64,000 nucleotides of DNA from an uncultured Flavobacteriaceae bacterium (GCA_947486785.1 CANKUU010000012.1:1-64000), one strand, 5' to 3'. Counted from the stretch's first letter, positions 44,635 through 55,290 are shown. The notes: a model not told the origin generated them from the letters alone. A program made the numbers and translations.

Positions 44635-45198
44635 TTATTCTGCAATAAGACGATCAATTAAGCTATGCACTTTCTTATTATTCCAATCTTTAATTTCATC
44701 TGTTCTAACGACTACCATACCTTTCTTATCTATCAAGTATGAAGATGGCATTAATTCTGTTTCTATTGGAGCTGGGGAGCCAATTATCAAATAGGTTACT
44801 GGAAATGTAAACTTATTTTCTGCCATAAACTTTTCAACAGGGGCTCGCTCTTCATTAGTAATAATATAAAAATCTACTTGATCACCATAGGTATTGTACA
44901 GCTGTTGAATGTCTGCTAATTCGGCAGCACACGGCAAATGCCACGAAGCCCAAAAATTGATAAAAACAACCTTTCCTCTTGAGCGATTAAAATTAAAAAA
45001 GTTCCAATTTGCATCCTTTAACTTCCATTCATAATTAGAGAGGGTCTCTCTTTCGGCAGCAACAACCTCTACAGGGCTAAATGAAAACAGCGAATTTAAC
45101 CATACTTTAGAATGATAACCTAAAGGAGTTATAAAAAAGGAGAGTACTAAAGCAATTATTAAAAGGGTATAAACTGTTTGTTTTTTCATAAGCTTCAT
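44635..45198 (-). CDS. TlpA-like thioredoxin-fold protein with atypical active site
   Basis: A 187-residue membrane-anchored or exported protein: hydrophobic segment about 10-27, then a thioredoxin fold starting VVFINFWASW near residue 80. Where TlpA/ResA proteins have W-C-x-x-C, this one reads WHLPC: the first cysteine, normally the attacking nucleophile, is histidine, so classic disulfide exchange is not expected. The cis-proline region MPSSYLIDKKG near 153 is conserved. It lies downstream of acn on the same strand behind a terminator hairpin. The role may be chaperone-like, or the single cysteine may be enough for a different chemistry. Confidence 0.8.
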   Translation of the reverse strand: MKLMKKQTVYTLLIIALVLSFFITPLGYHSKVWLNSLFSFSPVEVVAAERETLSNYEWKLKDANWNFFNFNRSRGKVVFINFWASWHLPCAAELADIQQLYNTYGDQVDFYIITNEERAPVEKFMAENKFTFPVTYLIIGSPAPIETELMPSSYLIDKKGMVVVRTDEIKDWNNKKVHSLIDRLIAE

Positions 45199-45223
45199 TT
45201 AAATTTTGAGCCTTCTCAAAACT

Positions 45224-45253
45224 AAAAACTCTCGAATTATATCGAGAGTTTTT
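45224..45253 (-). terminator. Terminator hairpin between acn and the thioredoxin-like gene
   Basis: AAAAACTCTCGA (45224-45235) pairs with TCGAGAGTTTTT (45242-45253), loop ATTATA. It lies just downstream of the acn stop on the minus strand; A/T runs on both sides allow function in either direction. Confidence 0.75.
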
Positions 45254-45272
45254 GTTATATATAACCTGGATA

Positions 45273-47546
45273 CTACGATGCGTTTTCACGCTTTATTACG
45301 TTAAGTGCAGAGCCTTCTCTGTACCATCCTATTTGCGCGCTATTATAGGTATGATTAGCTAAGATTACATCTGTACTACCATCTGCATGCACTACCTCTA
45401 TTGTTAACGGTTTACCGGGAGTGAATTCTGAAATATCAATAAAGTTAAACGTATCGTCTTCTTGAATTAAATCGTAATCACTCTCATTTGAAAACGTTAA
45501 ACCAAGCATACCTTGTTTTTTTAAATTGGTTTCGTGAATACGAGCAAAAGATTTTACGATTACCGCAGCCACACCAAGATGGCGAGGCTCCATAGCAGCG
45601 TGCTCTCTTGAAGACCCTTCACCATAATTGTGATCACCTACAACAACTGTTCTTATACCGGCTGCTTTATAAGCTCTAGCCGTATCAGGTACCCCTCCGT
45701 ACTCGCCAGTCAATTGGTTTTTAATGAAATTGGTTTTCTTACCGAAGGCATTTACCGCCCCTATTAAGCAGTTGTTTGAAATATTATCTAAATGCCCTCT
45801 AAAACGCAACCAAGGGCCTGCCATAGAAATATGATCGGTTGTACATTTTCCAAAAGCCTTTATTAACAACTTTGCACCTTGTAACTCACTATCTTTAATG
45901 GGAACAAATGGCTCTAATAGTTGTAAACGCTCAGAATCAGCAGCAACTTTAACTTCAACTGCCGAACCGTCTTCGTCGGGCGCTAAGAAACCTGCATCTT
46001 CTACCTCAAAACCTTTTGGTGGTAATTCCCAACCTGTTGGCTCATCAAATTTTACTTCTTGTCCAGATTCGCTTATTAAGGTATCTGTCATCGGATTAAA
46101 ATCTAATCTACCAGCAATTGCAATGGCTGCTGTAATCTCGGGTGAAGCTACAAAAGCATGAGTATTTGGGTTTCCATCCGCACGTTTCGCAAAATTTCTA
46201 TTGAAAGAATGTACAATACTGTTCTTTGGCGCATTCTTAGGATCGCTGTATCGAGCCCATTGCCCAATACATGGGCCACATGCATTCGTGAAAATTTTAG
46301 CGTTTAATTCTTCAAACACATCTAAAATACCATCTCTTTTTGCAGTAAATCGCACTTGCTCAGAGCCTGGGTTGATACCCAATTCTGCTTTCATCTTTAC
46401 TCCTTTATCAAGTGCTTGTTGCGCTATTGACGATGCGCGCGATAAATCTTCATATGAAGAGTTAGTACAAGAACCTATTAGTCCCCATTCCACTTTAAGC
46501 GGCCAATCATTCTTGTTTGCTTTCTCTTTCATTTCAGCACCAACTGGTGTTGATAAATCTGGCGTAAACGGTCCGTTCAACAACGGGTTTAAGCTAGTGA
46601 GATCAATTTCAATAACTTGGTCAAAATACTGCTCTGGGTTTTCATAAACTTGCGGATCCGCTGTTAAATACTCCTTAACATCATTAGCTGCATCTGCAAC
46701 ATCAGCCCTATCGGTTGCCCTTAAATAGCGTTCCATTGATTCATCGTAACCAAAAGTTGATGTGGTGGCTCCTATTTCAGCTCCCATATTACAGATCGTA
46801 CCTTTACCTGTGCATGATAAGGCTTTGGCACCCGACCCAAAATACTCAACTATGGCTCCTGTTCCACCTTTTGCAGTCACAATTTCAGCAACTTTTAAAA
46901 TAACATCTTTTGGGGCTGTCCAACCAGAAATTGTTCCTGTTAACTTTACACCAATTAATTTGGGGAATTTTAATTCCCATGCCATTCCTGCCATAACATC
47001 AACTGCATCAGCACCTCCAACACCAATGGCTACCATTCCTAAACCGCCAGCATTTACGGTATGAGAATCAGTACCTATCATCATGCCTCCTGGAAAAGCA
47101 TAGTTCTCTAAAACTACTTGATGTATTATACCAGCACCTGGTTTCCAAAAACCAATACCATATTTATTTGATACCGACTCTAAAAAATTAAATACCTCTG
47201 CACTAGTAACATTTGCAGATTTCAAATCTACAGAGGCACCATTTTTAGCTTGAATAAGATGATCACAATGTACTGTTGTTGGCACCGACACTTTTGGCTT
47301 ACCTGCTTGCATAAATTGTAATAAAGCCATTTGAGCGGTAGCATCTTGACAAGCGATACGATCCGGAGCAAAATCAACATAGTCTTTACCTCTGACGAAG
47401 GCTTTTGAAGGAGTTCCATCCCATAAGTGTGAGTATAAAATCTTTTCAGAAAGCGTTAGTGGTTTACCTACAATTTCTCGAGCCTTATCAACCTTCATTG
47501 CCATTTTGGCGTAAACTCCTTTAATCATATCAATATCGAATGCCAT
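45273..47546 (-). CDS. acn: Aconitate hydratase
   Basis: Cytoplasmic 4Fe-4S enzyme interconverting citrate and isocitrate in the TCA cycle. The 757-residue product is of the mitochondrial-type/AcnA-like length. It carries the iron-sulfur cysteine motifs [16 protein letters not shown] and [12 protein letters not shown], the N-terminal substrate loop [15 protein letters not shown], and the C-terminal swivel domain with [20 protein letters not shown] and [16 protein letters not shown]. Transcribed alone; a terminator hairpin follows at 45224-45253. Confidence 0.95.
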   Translation of the reverse strand: MAFDIDMIKGVYAKMAMKVDKAREIVGKPLTLSEKILYSHLWDGTPSKAFVRGKDYVDFAPDRIACQDATAQMALLQFMQAGKPKVSVPTTVHCDHLIQAKNGASVDLKSANVTSAEVFNFLESVSNKYGIGFWKPGAGIIHQVVLENYAFPGGMMIGTDSHTVNAGGLGMVAIGVGGADAVDVMAGMAWELKFPKLIGVKLTGTISGWTAPKDVILKVAEIVTAKGGTGAIVEYFGSGAKALSCTGKGTICNMGAEIGATTSTFGYDESMERYLRATDRADVADAANDVKEYLTADPQVYENPEQYFDQVIEIDLTSLNPLLNGPFTPDLSTPVGAEMKEKANKNDWPLKVEWGLIGSCTNSSYEDLSRASSIAQQALDKGVKMKAELGINPGSEQVRFTAKRDGILDVFEELNAKIFTNACGPCIGQWARYSDPKNAPKNSIVHSFNRNFAKRADGNPNTHAFVASPEITAAIAIAGRLDFNPMTDTLISESGQEVKFDEPTGWELPPKGFEVEDAGFLAPDEDGSAVEVKVAADSERLQLLEPFVPIKDSELQGAKLLIKAFGKCTTDHISMAGPWLRFRGHLDNISNNCLIGAVNAFGKKTNFIKNQLTGEYGGVPDTARAYKAAGIRTVVVGDHNYGEGSSREHAAMEPRHLGVAAVIVKSFARIHETNLKKQGMLGLTFSNESDYDLIQEDDTFNFIDISEFTPGKPLTIEVVHADGSTDVILANHTYNSAQIGWYREGSALNVIKRENAS

Positions 47547-47724
47547 TCTATATCTGTTTTTGTGTTATTAAGCAATTTTTCAAAATTAAGGAAATACTAG
47601 ATGCAAATAAAATTTTACCAATCCATAACCCCATATTTTATATAATTGTTGTGCTTCCAAGCTTTTTTTTCGAGCTAACGCACCTATTTTCTGAGTCCAA
47701 AGATGGTATTTGAAAGAAATTAAC

Positions 47725-48678
47725 CTACAATAGCGTGTTAATAATATCTTCTTTTGAGATACCTTCTGCCTCGGCTTTATAATTCTTTATAATACGATGT
47801 CTTAAAATACCCATTGCTACCGATTTAACATCTTCAATATCAGGCGAAAACTTTCCGCTAATTGCGGCATGTGCCTTTGCTCCTAAAACCAAATTTTGAG
47901 AAGCTCTTGGGCCAGCACCCCAATCTATATATTGCTTTACATAATCTGAAGCGGTTGGCAAATTTCTTCTTGTACTGTTTACTAATTTTACAGCATATTC
48001 TACAACGTTATCTGGCACAGGTATACGGCGTACTAAATGTTGAACTTGTAAAATTTCTTCTGCACTAAACAAGGTGTTTACTTGTGAAGATTCATCATTT
48101 GTGGTCGCTTTTGTAATTAAAATCTCTTCTTCTATAGTTGGGTATTTTAATTCAATTGCAAACATAAAACGATCTAATTGCGCCTCGGGCAAAGGATAAG
48201 TACCTTCTTGCTCGATAGGGTTTTGAGTGGCCAGAACAAAATAAGGAAGCTCTAATTTATATTGCTTACCAGCAATAGTTACCGATCGTTCTTGCATTGC
48301 TTCTAATAGCGCTGCTTGTGTTTTAGGTGGCGTTCGGTTAATTTCATCTGCCAAAATAATATTTGAAAAAATAGGGCCCTTAAAAAATTTAAAGTTTCTA
48401 TTTTGATCTAATACTTCACTACCTAAAATATCACTTGGCATTAAATCTGGCGTAAACTGAATGCGCTTAAAATTTAAACCTAAAGTTTGTGCGATGGTAT
48501 TTACCATAAGCGTTTTAGCAAGACCTGGCACTCCTATTAGCAAGGAATGCCCACCTGAATAAATCGAAAGTAAAATTTGGTCTATAACCTCATGTTGACC
48601 AACAATAACTTTTGAAATTTCTTTTTTTAAATTTTGGTGTTTGGTAACAAGGTCTTTAATCGCGCTTACATCTGACAT
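47725..48678 (-). CDS. MoxR-family AAA+ ATPase
   Basis: A 317-residue cytoplasmic AAA+ chaperone with Walker [14 protein letters not shown] (about 38-50), Walker [21 protein letters not shown] (about 103-122), sensor 1 [20 protein letters not shown] with the arginine finger following, and the small alpha-helical lid. MoxR proteins help mature or activate partner proteins, often with VWA-domain proteins encoded next door; no VWA gene is seen here, so the downstream partners, if any, lie elsewhere. Cotranscribed after the SurA-like gene with a 9-base gap. Confidence 0.93.
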   Translation of the reverse strand: MSDVSAIKDLVTKHQNLKKEISKVIVGQHEVIDQILLSIYSGGHSLLIGVPGLAKTLMVNTIAQTLGLNFKRIQFTPDLMPSDILGSEVLDQNRNFKFFKGPIFSNIILADEINRTPPKTQAALLEAMQERSVTIAGKQYKLELPYFVLATQNPIEQEGTYPLPEAQLDRFMFAIELKYPTIEEEILITKATTNDESSQVNTLFSAEEILQVQHLVRRIPVPDNVVEYAVKLVNSTRRNLPTASDYVKQYIDWGAGPRASQNLVLGAKAHAAISGKFSPDIEDVKSVAMGILRHRIIKNYKAEAEGISKEDIINTLL

Positions 48679-48687
48679 GGCTTTAGT

Positions 48688-50133
48688 TTACTCTTTAACC
48701 CAGTTATTTGCAAAATCGCAATCTCTATTTCCCTTGCTTACCGTAATGTAGGTATCATCAATATGCTCTGCCATCCAATCTTTGATAGCCTTATATTGCT
48801 TTTCAGTTTTAGCAAGTTGTTGAATTTTTAAATAATCTTGAGAAAAATCAGCAACGTGCTCATCATATCTATTAGTTACCTGCATAATTTTGTATTTTGG
48901 AGCACCTCCTCGAGGATCTACCTCTAACAACGGATGTGAAATTTCATCATCTTTTAAATTACTTACTTGCTTGTAAAGTGCAGGATCCATTTTAGTTAGC
49001 TCAAACCTAGGACCATAATCTTCAGGATTTCTAAGTTTACCGCCGTCAAATTTTGTTTCTTTTTCGTCAGAAAAATTTAAAGCAGCCTCTGCAAAGGTGT
49101 ACTTACCATTAATAATCTGTTGTCTTATGGTGTCAAGTTCTATTTTTAGCTCGTTTAAAGCTTCTTGCGTAATTTCAGGTTGCAAAAGAATATGCCTAAC
49201 GTCTCTTTCTTGACCCCGTATTTTTTCTACCAACATTATATGCCATCCAAATTGCGTTTCAAAAGGCTCAGATATTTCACCTTCTTTGAGACTAAAAGCA
49301 ACATCTTTAAATTCGCTAACGTAACCTGATTCTTTGGTAACACTTGGTATAGATCCACCAGAAGATTTAGACGGACCTTGTGAATACAAAATAGCTTTTA
49401 CATTAAAACTGGCATCGTTATCTTCTACATCTGCCTTAATTGCATTTAGCTTATCGATTACTTTCTGAATTTCTTTTTTAGCTGGTTTAGGCTCTTTTAC
49501 TATTTGAGAAATTTCCATTTCCGCCCCTACTACTGGACGCTCGTCTTTTGGGATTTTACTAAAAAACTGACGCACTTCTTCTGGAGTAATTTCTATGTCA
49601 GAAACAATTTTTTGCTGCATTCTTTCAGAAAGCATTCGAAGTTTGTTTATTTTATAAAGTTCTTCTCGAAAATCTACTTCACTTTCTTTTTTGTAGTATT
49701 TAAGAACCTTTTCCATTGAACCAATTTGCTGTACTAAAGTTTGTATTTGACGGTCACTTGTAAGGTTAACTTCATCGTCAGAAACAAGAATACTGTCTTG
49801 AACCGCTTGATGGGCATACAAACGATCTTCCATAAGTTTACCTAAAAGACCACAACGTGTAATATCTTCGGTAGACGCCCCCTGACTTTTAAGATCAATC
49901 AAAGTTTTGTCTACATCAGAATCTAAAATTACATAATCACCTATTACAGCTGCAATTCCATCCAGTTTAATTCTTTTGAAACTTTTGGTTGAATCTTTTT
50001 TTGATGCGGTATTTTGCACCATCATTTCTGGTAATTCTTTATCGGTCTCTGGCAATGCAATTGAATCTGTTTGCTGGGCAAATACCAAACTACTTGTACT
50101 TAGGGCTACTAGGGCTAAAAAACATCTATTCAT
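48688..50133 (-). CDS. SurA-like periplasmic peptidyl-prolyl isomerase
   Basis: A 481-residue exported folding factor. Start 50133 is chosen over 50178 because it begins a clean signal peptide (MNRCFLALVALSTSSLVFAQ). The N-terminal SurA chaperone domain (about 55-195, IAAVIGDYVILDSDVDKTL) is followed by two parvulin-type domains; the first contains FKDVAFSLKEGEISEPFETQ and GWHIMLVEK, the second RHILLQPEITQEALNELK. SurA helps outer membrane proteins cross the periplasm. The upstream gene is a related lipoprotein; it overlaps by 8 bases, so the pair is coupled. Confidence 0.9.
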   Translation of the reverse strand: MNRCFLALVALSTSSLVFAQQTDSIALPETDKELPEMMVQNTASKKDSTKSFKRIKLDGIAAVIGDYVILDSDVDKTLIDLKSQGASTEDITRCGLLGKLMEDRLYAHQAVQDSILVSDDEVNLTSDRQIQTLVQQIGSMEKVLKYYKKESEVDFREELYKINKLRMLSERMQQKIVSDIEITPEEVRQFFSKIPKDERPVVGAEMEISQIVKEPKPAKKEIQKVIDKLNAIKADVEDNDASFNVKAILYSQGPSKSSGGSIPSVTKESGYVSEFKDVAFSLKEGEISEPFETQFGWHIMLVEKIRGQERDVRHILLQPEITQEALNELKIELDTIRQQIINGKYTFAEAALNFSDEKETKFDGGKLRNPEDYGPRFELTKMDPALYKQVSNLKDDEISHPLLEVDPRGGAPKYKIMQVTNRYDEHVADFSQDYLKIQQLAKTEKQYKAIKDWMAEHIDDTYITVSKGNRDCDFANNWVKE

Positions 50134-51013
50134 TCTGTGTAAATACTTCAAATTTATTTTCCTTAATTGCTTCATCAATAATTTCAGTTTCTAAACGCCT
50201 TAGGTATTCTAATTTACGTCTATTTAGCAATACTTGTTTTATCGTCGGCTTAATAAACGATAAAGGTGCAACTTCGTTTATCTTTCGTACATCGACCACC
50301 TTGCCCAAATATACCCCTAATGCATCTTTCAATTCGAAAAATTGGGATTTTTTTAAGTATTTCTTATTATTTTTAATAGTTAAGGGTGGAATTTCATCAA
50401 TTACCCTTTGGGCCGACACCCAAATTGAATCATTAAAATTGAGCTTCTTAAATTGAACACCTATTGAATCTAAAAACTTTAAATCATCTTCATTAAAGCG
50501 TTTCATTCTTTTAATTACTTCCTTTTTGTCTAAAAATTGCTTCGGAAGATGGGCAAAACGTATTTTAACCAGGCGCTCTTTTAACCGAAAATTTTCCTTT
50601 TCAGTCTCATAAAATTGACTCATTTGCGCTTTGGTAACCAATGTATCACTAGTCTGCTCTACCAAGGCTTCTTTATAAGCTCGAGTATATAAATCAGTTT
50701 TATAATCTGCAACTAAGTCATTAAACTCTCTTAATTTATTCTCTGGCAAATTAATTTTTGCTTTTTCAAGCAACAGTTGCTTTGAGGCCCAATTGTTTAC
50801 GTAATTCATTACAATCGTAGCACTATCTTGTTTGGAGGCGCCAACAAAAAGAAATGGGGCAATATCTTTCTTGTACAAAAACTTTTCACCAACTCGAGCC
50901 ACTTTAGCGTCTTCATTATCGTCTTTCACATACCTATCACAAGAGACCAAAAACATAACAATTAAAGTGTGTAAGGCCAAAAAAAGTACTCGATCTTTAT
51001 TTTTCAATAACAT
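50126..51013 (-). CDS. Lipoprotein related to SurA/PpiC periplasmic foldases
   Basis: A 295-residue lipoprotein with lipobox FLVSC near residue 25, then a SurA-N-like helical chaperone domain (VARVGEKFLYKKDIAPFL, NYVNNWASKQLLLEKAKI). I see no good parvulin catalytic motif, so this is probably a chaperone-only relative that works with the SurA-like isomerase encoded downstream. The gene overlaps that one by 8 bases, and MoxR follows, making a three-gene minus-strand unit. Confidence 0.8.
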   Translation of the reverse strand: MLLKNKDRVLFLALHTLIVMFLVSCDRYVKDDNEDAKVARVGEKFLYKKDIAPFLFVGASKQDSATIVMNYVNNWASKQLLLEKAKINLPENKLREFNDLVADYKTDLYTRAYKEALVEQTSDTLVTKAQMSQFYETEKENFRLKERLVKIRFAHLPKQFLDKKEVIKRMKRFNEDDLKFLDSIGVQFKKLNFNDSIWVSAQRVIDEIPPLTIKNNKKYLKKSQFFELKDALGVYLGKVVDVRKINEVAPLSFIKPTIKQVLLNRRKLEYLRRLETEIIDEAIKENKFEVFTQNE

Positions 51014-51143
51014 GTCGCAAAAATAACAATTATCAAATTGCAGACAAGCGGTTGTAACAATGATTAACAGTTTTTTGGCTACCTCTTTAAGAATTTGCTA
51101 CTTTAGTAAGCTAATGGTAATTTAAAAATATCACCCTTTAGCT

Positions 51144-51401
51144 ATGCATCGAAAAATAAAATTTATCTGGGATTTTAGAGGCCCAACTGCAGCCAAAACC
51201 GCAGCACATCACGAAAAACACCTAAAAGAATATATTGCAATTAAAAAAATAGAACTGAATATTACAGGGTACAAGACCCTAAATGATATGCATAGTTTTG
51301 CATTTATGGTTCTTGAAGAACCTATGATGATTACTTTACGAGACGAATTAAAGCCTCACCGTGCAGAGGTTTATGTTGCCCCTGCAGAAAACCAATCTTA
51401 A
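51144..51401 (+). CDS. Conserved small protein of unknown function
   Basis: An 85-residue cytoplasmic protein, MHRKIKFIWDFRGPTAAKTA at its start, no signal or membrane segment, and a pattern of alternating charged and hydrophobic residues (EPMMITLRDELKPHRAEVYV). Codon use and composition look like a real gene, and proteins of this kind are found widely in Flavobacteria with no assigned role; the family is recalled, not tested. It is divergent from the SurA-type operon and is followed after 53 bases by a lipoprotein gene on the same strand. Confidence 0.7.
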   Translation: MHRKIKFIWDFRGPTAAKTAAHHEKHLKEYIAIKKIELNITGYKTLNDMHSFAFMVLEEPMMITLRDELKPHRAEVYVAPAENQS

Positions 51402-51454
51402 CTACCCTTAAAAGTGAAATACATTGCGAGATTATCATCTAAACTTTAAAAGTA

Positions 51455-52627
51455 ATGCTTAGGCAAATATTTATTTTTTCAATCTTTTGTGGGATGTTTT
51501 TGTTATTCTCTACCTGCAACAATACCAAGCAGCTCACTATCGAGGTTACCAATCCTTTAGTACTTGCCCTTGATTCTAAAAAAGCCGCTATTAAAAAGGT
51601 TATGGACAGTAGCGCACCATTTAATTTACAGATAAAATACTCGAAAATTAAGCGAGAAGGAGATTCAATAATATTTACAGACTATGATTTTCAAGTTGAT
51701 TCTACCAACTACTTTTATCCTGCGAGTACCGTCAAATTTCCTGTAGCTTTACTTGCGCTGTCTAAACTAAATAGTTTGCCAAATTTTGATCGATTTACAC
51801 CATTTTATATCGAAGGCGATACCGTGGTGACTACCATAAAGAGAGAAATTGAAAAAATTTTTGCCGTTAGCGACAATATGGCTTTTAATCGTCTTTTCGA
51901 GTTTTTAGGTCAAGATTATATTAATAAAGAACTTAACAACATTCTTCAAGGCCCAATAAGAATTTCTCACCGGTTATCTACTGATGAAGCTGACGAAATA
52001 ACTACAAAACCAATTATCATATACTTAAATGATTCAACAACAACCCAATTACCCGCTATTATAAACACATCTGCAAAACCCTTGCATCGGTTAAAGGCTA
52101 CAAAAAAAGGTAAAGGTTATTATGAAGAAGATTCTTTAATTTATGATGGCTTTGATTTTAGCAAAAAAAACTACTACCCTATTGAAACTCAACATGAATT
52201 TTTAAAAAAAGTGATCTTTGCTAACCAGTATAAACCTAACGAAAAACTGAATCTTAGCAAGAAGCAGTTGGCTTTTGTACACAAGGCCATGCATACCTTA
52301 CCCAGAAATATTGGCTATGATGCAAGCATGTATTACGACGGTTATTGTAAGTTTTTTTTGTTTGGAGACACCAAAGAAAACATACCTGAAAACATAAAAA
52401 TTTATAACAAAGTTGGAGATGCTTATGGTACGCTTACAGACTGTGCTTATGTGGTAGATTCGAAAAACAAGATTGAATTTTTACTTAATGCAACAATTTT
52501 AGTAAATAAAAACGACCTTTTTAATGACAACAATTACGAATATGAAGAAATTGGAATTCCGTTTTTAGCAGAACTAGGTCGCGAAATTTACGCGATAGAA
52601 CTTACAGGAAAGAGAAAAGACAACTAA
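51455..52627 (+). CDS. Serine hydrolase lipoprotein of the beta-lactamase class A-like type
   Basis: A 390-residue predicted lipoprotein (lipobox ending in C near residue 21: MLRQIFIFSIFCGMFLLFST, then C). The catalytic motifs of penicillin-recognising serine enzymes are present in order: SxxK as STVK in PASTVKFPVAL (about 91-94), SDN in VSDNMAFNRL (about 137-139), and a K-x-G box as NKVGDAYG near 325. Such flavobacterial proteins are called class A beta-lactamase-like, but the true activity may be a peptidase or esterase; the substrate is unknown. Confidence 0.85.
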   Translation: MLRQIFIFSIFCGMFLLFSTCNNTKQLTIEVTNPLVLALDSKKAAIKKVMDSSAPFNLQIKYSKIKREGDSIIFTDYDFQVDSTNYFYPASTVKFPVALLALSKLNSLPNFDRFTPFYIEGDTVVTTIKREIEKIFAVSDNMAFNRLFEFLGQDYINKELNNILQGPIRISHRLSTDEADEITTKPIIIYLNDSTTTQLPAIINTSAKPLHRLKATKKGKGYYEEDSLIYDGFDFSKKNYYPIETQHEFLKKVIFANQYKPNEKLNLSKKQLAFVHKAMHTLPRNIGYDASMYYDGYCKFFLFGDTKENIPENIKIYNKVGDAYGTLTDCAYVVDSKNKIEFLLNATILVNKNDLFNDNNYEYEEIGIPFLAELGREIYAIELTGKRKDN

Positions 52628-52949
52628 TTTAGTTTGCGCAAAAATAGTTTTGGCAAGTTGCATTACAAACCTAAAGCATAGTACTGAAATAAAACTTAAA
52701 ACGCACCAACCTTTACTCTCTTTAAAAAATCTCTTTTTTAAACAAATAGCGAAATCTTAAAAATACTTTGATAATCGATAAAAGTTTATGGTCCTCTTTT
52801 TTTTTAATCTATCTAAACTTTAATAAACTAAATATTTAATCTTAACTAAAACAATTGTTTTTAATATTGTAATCGCGAATGCAAATGCTTATTACTTACA
52901 TTTTTTTTAGAAGAAATAAACACGATTTAAATAGGCAATAATAGATCAT
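52628..52949. other. Intergenic region, nothing recognised
   Basis: About 320 AT-rich bases between the serine hydrolase and rluF genes. No hairpin terminator, repeat or promoter with both elements was recognised. Confidence 0.5.
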
Positions 52950-53678
52950 ATGAATAAACCAAAAACTACCAGAATAAATAAATATCTTAGTGAGGTAGGC
53001 TACTGCTCAAGACGTGCAGCTGACAAACTCATAGATCAAGGCCGTGTAACTATAAATGGAAAAGTGCCTGAAATGGGAACCAAAATATCAGATAAAGATA
53101 CGGTTCATGTCGATGGCAAATTAATTTCTGGGTCAAACGAAAAGCACGTATATATTGCTTTTAATAAGCCCATCGGTATTGTTTGTACTACAGACCGTCG
53201 AGTTGAGAAGGATAATATTGTAGATTTCATAAATCACCCAAAACGTATTTTCCCAATTGGAAGGCTTGACAAACCAAGTGAGGGACTCATTTTTTTAACC
53301 AATGATGGAGATATTGTCAACAAAATTCTACGAGCCCGAAATCATCACGAAAAGGAATATATAGTTACTGTAAATAAGCCACTTACCCCCTATTTTCTAG
53401 AACAAATGCGAAACGGAGTACCTATTCTAGATACCATAACCCGCGCATGTGAAGTTGAAGAAATTAGCACCTATCAATTTAAGATCATCTTAACGCAAGG
53501 CTTAAATCGACAAATTCGGCGTATGTGCGAACACTTTGATTACAAAGTAAAAAAACTAAAACGTGTGCGAATAATGAATATAAAATTAGACATGCCCTTA
53601 GGTAAATGGCGAAACCTCACCGATAATGAATTAAATGAAATTAACAGACTGGTATCTGACTCATCAAAAACACAATAA
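52950..53678 (+). CDS. rluF: RluF-type pseudouridine synthase
   Basis: Modifies U2604 of 23S rRNA (and U35 of tRNA-Tyr in E. coli) to pseudouridine. The 242-residue product has an N-terminal S4 domain (about 8-65: RINKYLSEVGYCSRRAADKL) and an RsuA/RluB-type catalytic domain with IGRLDKPSEGLIFLTNDGDI, where the aspartate is the catalytic residue, plus the LTQGLNRQIRRMCEHFDYKV motif. The residue order and length fit RluF better than RluB/RluE, though RsuA relatives are close. Single gene, no operon partner. Confidence 0.85.
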   Translation: MNKPKTTRINKYLSEVGYCSRRAADKLIDQGRVTINGKVPEMGTKISDKDTVHVDGKLISGSNEKHVYIAFNKPIGIVCTTDRRVEKDNIVDFINHPKRIFPIGRLDKPSEGLIFLTNDGDIVNKILRARNHHEKEYIVTVNKPLTPYFLEQMRNGVPILDTITRACEVEEISTYQFKIILTQGLNRQIRRMCEHFDYKVKKLKRVRIMNIKLDMPLGKWRNLTDNELNEINRLVSDSSKTQ

Positions 53679-53946
53679 CAATTTTCTATTTACCGAATAG
53701 TTCTAAAAATATTCTCTTGAATTAAACAAATCATGTGATTTAGATACCGCTTTTTAATCAATTTTCACGAACATTAAAAAAATAGAATTTTTATTTCGTG
53801 ATATTTTTAAAAAAAACTGCTCTAAGAATATTCTCATTGCTATTTATGGAGGTCTTTAACTCTAAATTAACCTTAAATTCAGCACTATAATTAGTTAAAA
53901 ATTTGTATTTTACATGCAAATCAGTTTTACATTTTTAACAGAAAAG

Positions 53947-55290
53947 ATGCTTATGATACCTAAAAAAATAAAATTTTTCTGCGTTGATTTAAAATTAAAC
54001 TTAGTGCTTTTATGTACGCTATTTTTATACTTGATCGGAATTCAAAAATTAACCGCATCGTATCAACAGCAAACAAATGAACAAATAAAAACGTTTGTTG
54101 AATTTAAAGGCGAGGTATTCGACAATGACAGTAAAAAACCTTTAGTATTCGCAAGCCTTACTATTTCAGGTACAAATATCAGTACAATTACCAATAGTGA
54201 TGGGCAATTTGCACTAAAGGTACCAGATGACATCAACTCTGCAAAGGTTAATATTTCATTTCTAGGATACCAAAGCAAATCGCTTGCCTTATCAGAATTT
54301 ACAAAAAATGGCAACAAAATAGGCCTAAACGTTTCGGTAACTGAGCTTGCCGAAGTTAAATTGAGTGTGCCAAAAGACGCCAAGAAATTGGTTTTAGAAA
54401 CTCTCGAAAAAAAAGGTGAAAACTATTTTAATAGTCCCACACTAATGACCGGCTTTTATAGAGAAACCATAAAAAAACGACGGCGCAATGTTTCTTTATC
54501 AGAAGCGGTCGTTAAAATTTACAAAACAGCTTACAATTCTGAACGGAAAGATGCTGTAGAACTTTTTAAAGCAAGAAAAAGCACCGATTACAGTAAACTA
54601 GACACGGTAGCTCTAAAACTACAAGGAGGCCCTTTTAACGCGCTTTTTGTTGATATGATAAAATATCCTGAATATATTTTTGATGCTGAGACAATTGAAG
54701 CCTATAATTTTAGTTTTGAGCGGTCTACTAGAGTTGATGACAAGCTAATTTACATCGTTAATTTTGATCAAAAGCGAAATATTGATTACCCGCTTTATTA
54801 CGGAAAATTGTATATCGATGCTGAAAACAAAATTTTAACTAGTGCTATTTATTCGTTAAATGTGTCAAATAAAGAAGCTGCATCAAAATTATTTGTAAGG
54901 CGCAAACCAAAAAACGCAAAAATTTGGCCCACACAGGTAGCCTACCGGGTTGATTATCGCGAAAAAAATGGAAAATGGTATTACGGATACAGTAACGTTA
55001 TTTTAGAATTTAAAGTAAATTGGTCTAAAAAACTCTTCAATTCTGTGTATAGTATGGCATGTGAAATGGCCATAACAGATTGGAAAAAAAATACCACCAA
55101 CAAGGTGCCTAAGTATAAAAATAGAATGAAAACATCAATAATTCTTAATGATGAGGCATTGGGCTTTAGCGACCCGGATTTTTGGGGTGAATACAATATT
55201 ATTGAACCCGAAAGGTCAATTGAATCGGCTATTAATAAAATTAAGCGTCAGTTACGACGAGCTACTAAAAATAGTGGTGCCGCAAGATAA
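53947..55290 (+). CDS. Carboxypeptidase-regulatory-like domain protein
   Basis: A 447-residue exported protein: hydrophobic segment about 15-35, then a carboxypeptidase-regulatory-like Ig fold (about 48-128: FKGEVFDNDSKKPLVFASLT, ISGTNISTITNSDGQFALKV), as found in SusC-like and TonB-related proteins of Bacteroidota. The rest is a long soluble domain without recognised motifs. It may sit in the outer membrane or periplasm; the role is unknown. ATG 53914 and ATG 53953 are alternative starts; none is fixed by a promoter. No partner genes. Confidence 0.7.
   Translation: MLMIPKKIKFFCVDLKLNLVLLCTLFLYLIGIQKLTASYQQQTNEQIKTFVEFKGEVFDNDSKKPLVFASLTISGTNISTITNSDGQFALKVPDDINSAKVNISFLGYQSKSLALSEFTKNGNKIGLNVSVTELAEVKLSVPKDAKKLVLETLEKKGENYFNSPTLMTGFYRETIKKRRRNVSLSEAVVKIYKTAYNSERKDAVELFKARKSTDYSKLDTVALKLQGGPFNALFVDMIKYPEYIFDAETIEAYNFSFERSTRVDDKLIYIVNFDQKRNIDYPLYYGKLYIDAENKILTSAIYSLNVSNKEAASKLFVRRKPKNAKIWPTQVAYRVDYREKNGKWYYGYSNVILEFKVNWSKKLFNSVYSMACEMAITDWKKNTTNKVPKYKNRMKTSIILNDEALGFSDPDFWGEYNIIEPERSIESAINKIKRQLRRATKNSGAAR

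Noticed and set aside
48688-50178. SurA-like gene start at 50178
   Set aside because: It would hide the signal peptide and create a 53-base overlap with the upstream gene; ATG 50133 gives a clean signal peptide and 8-base overlap.
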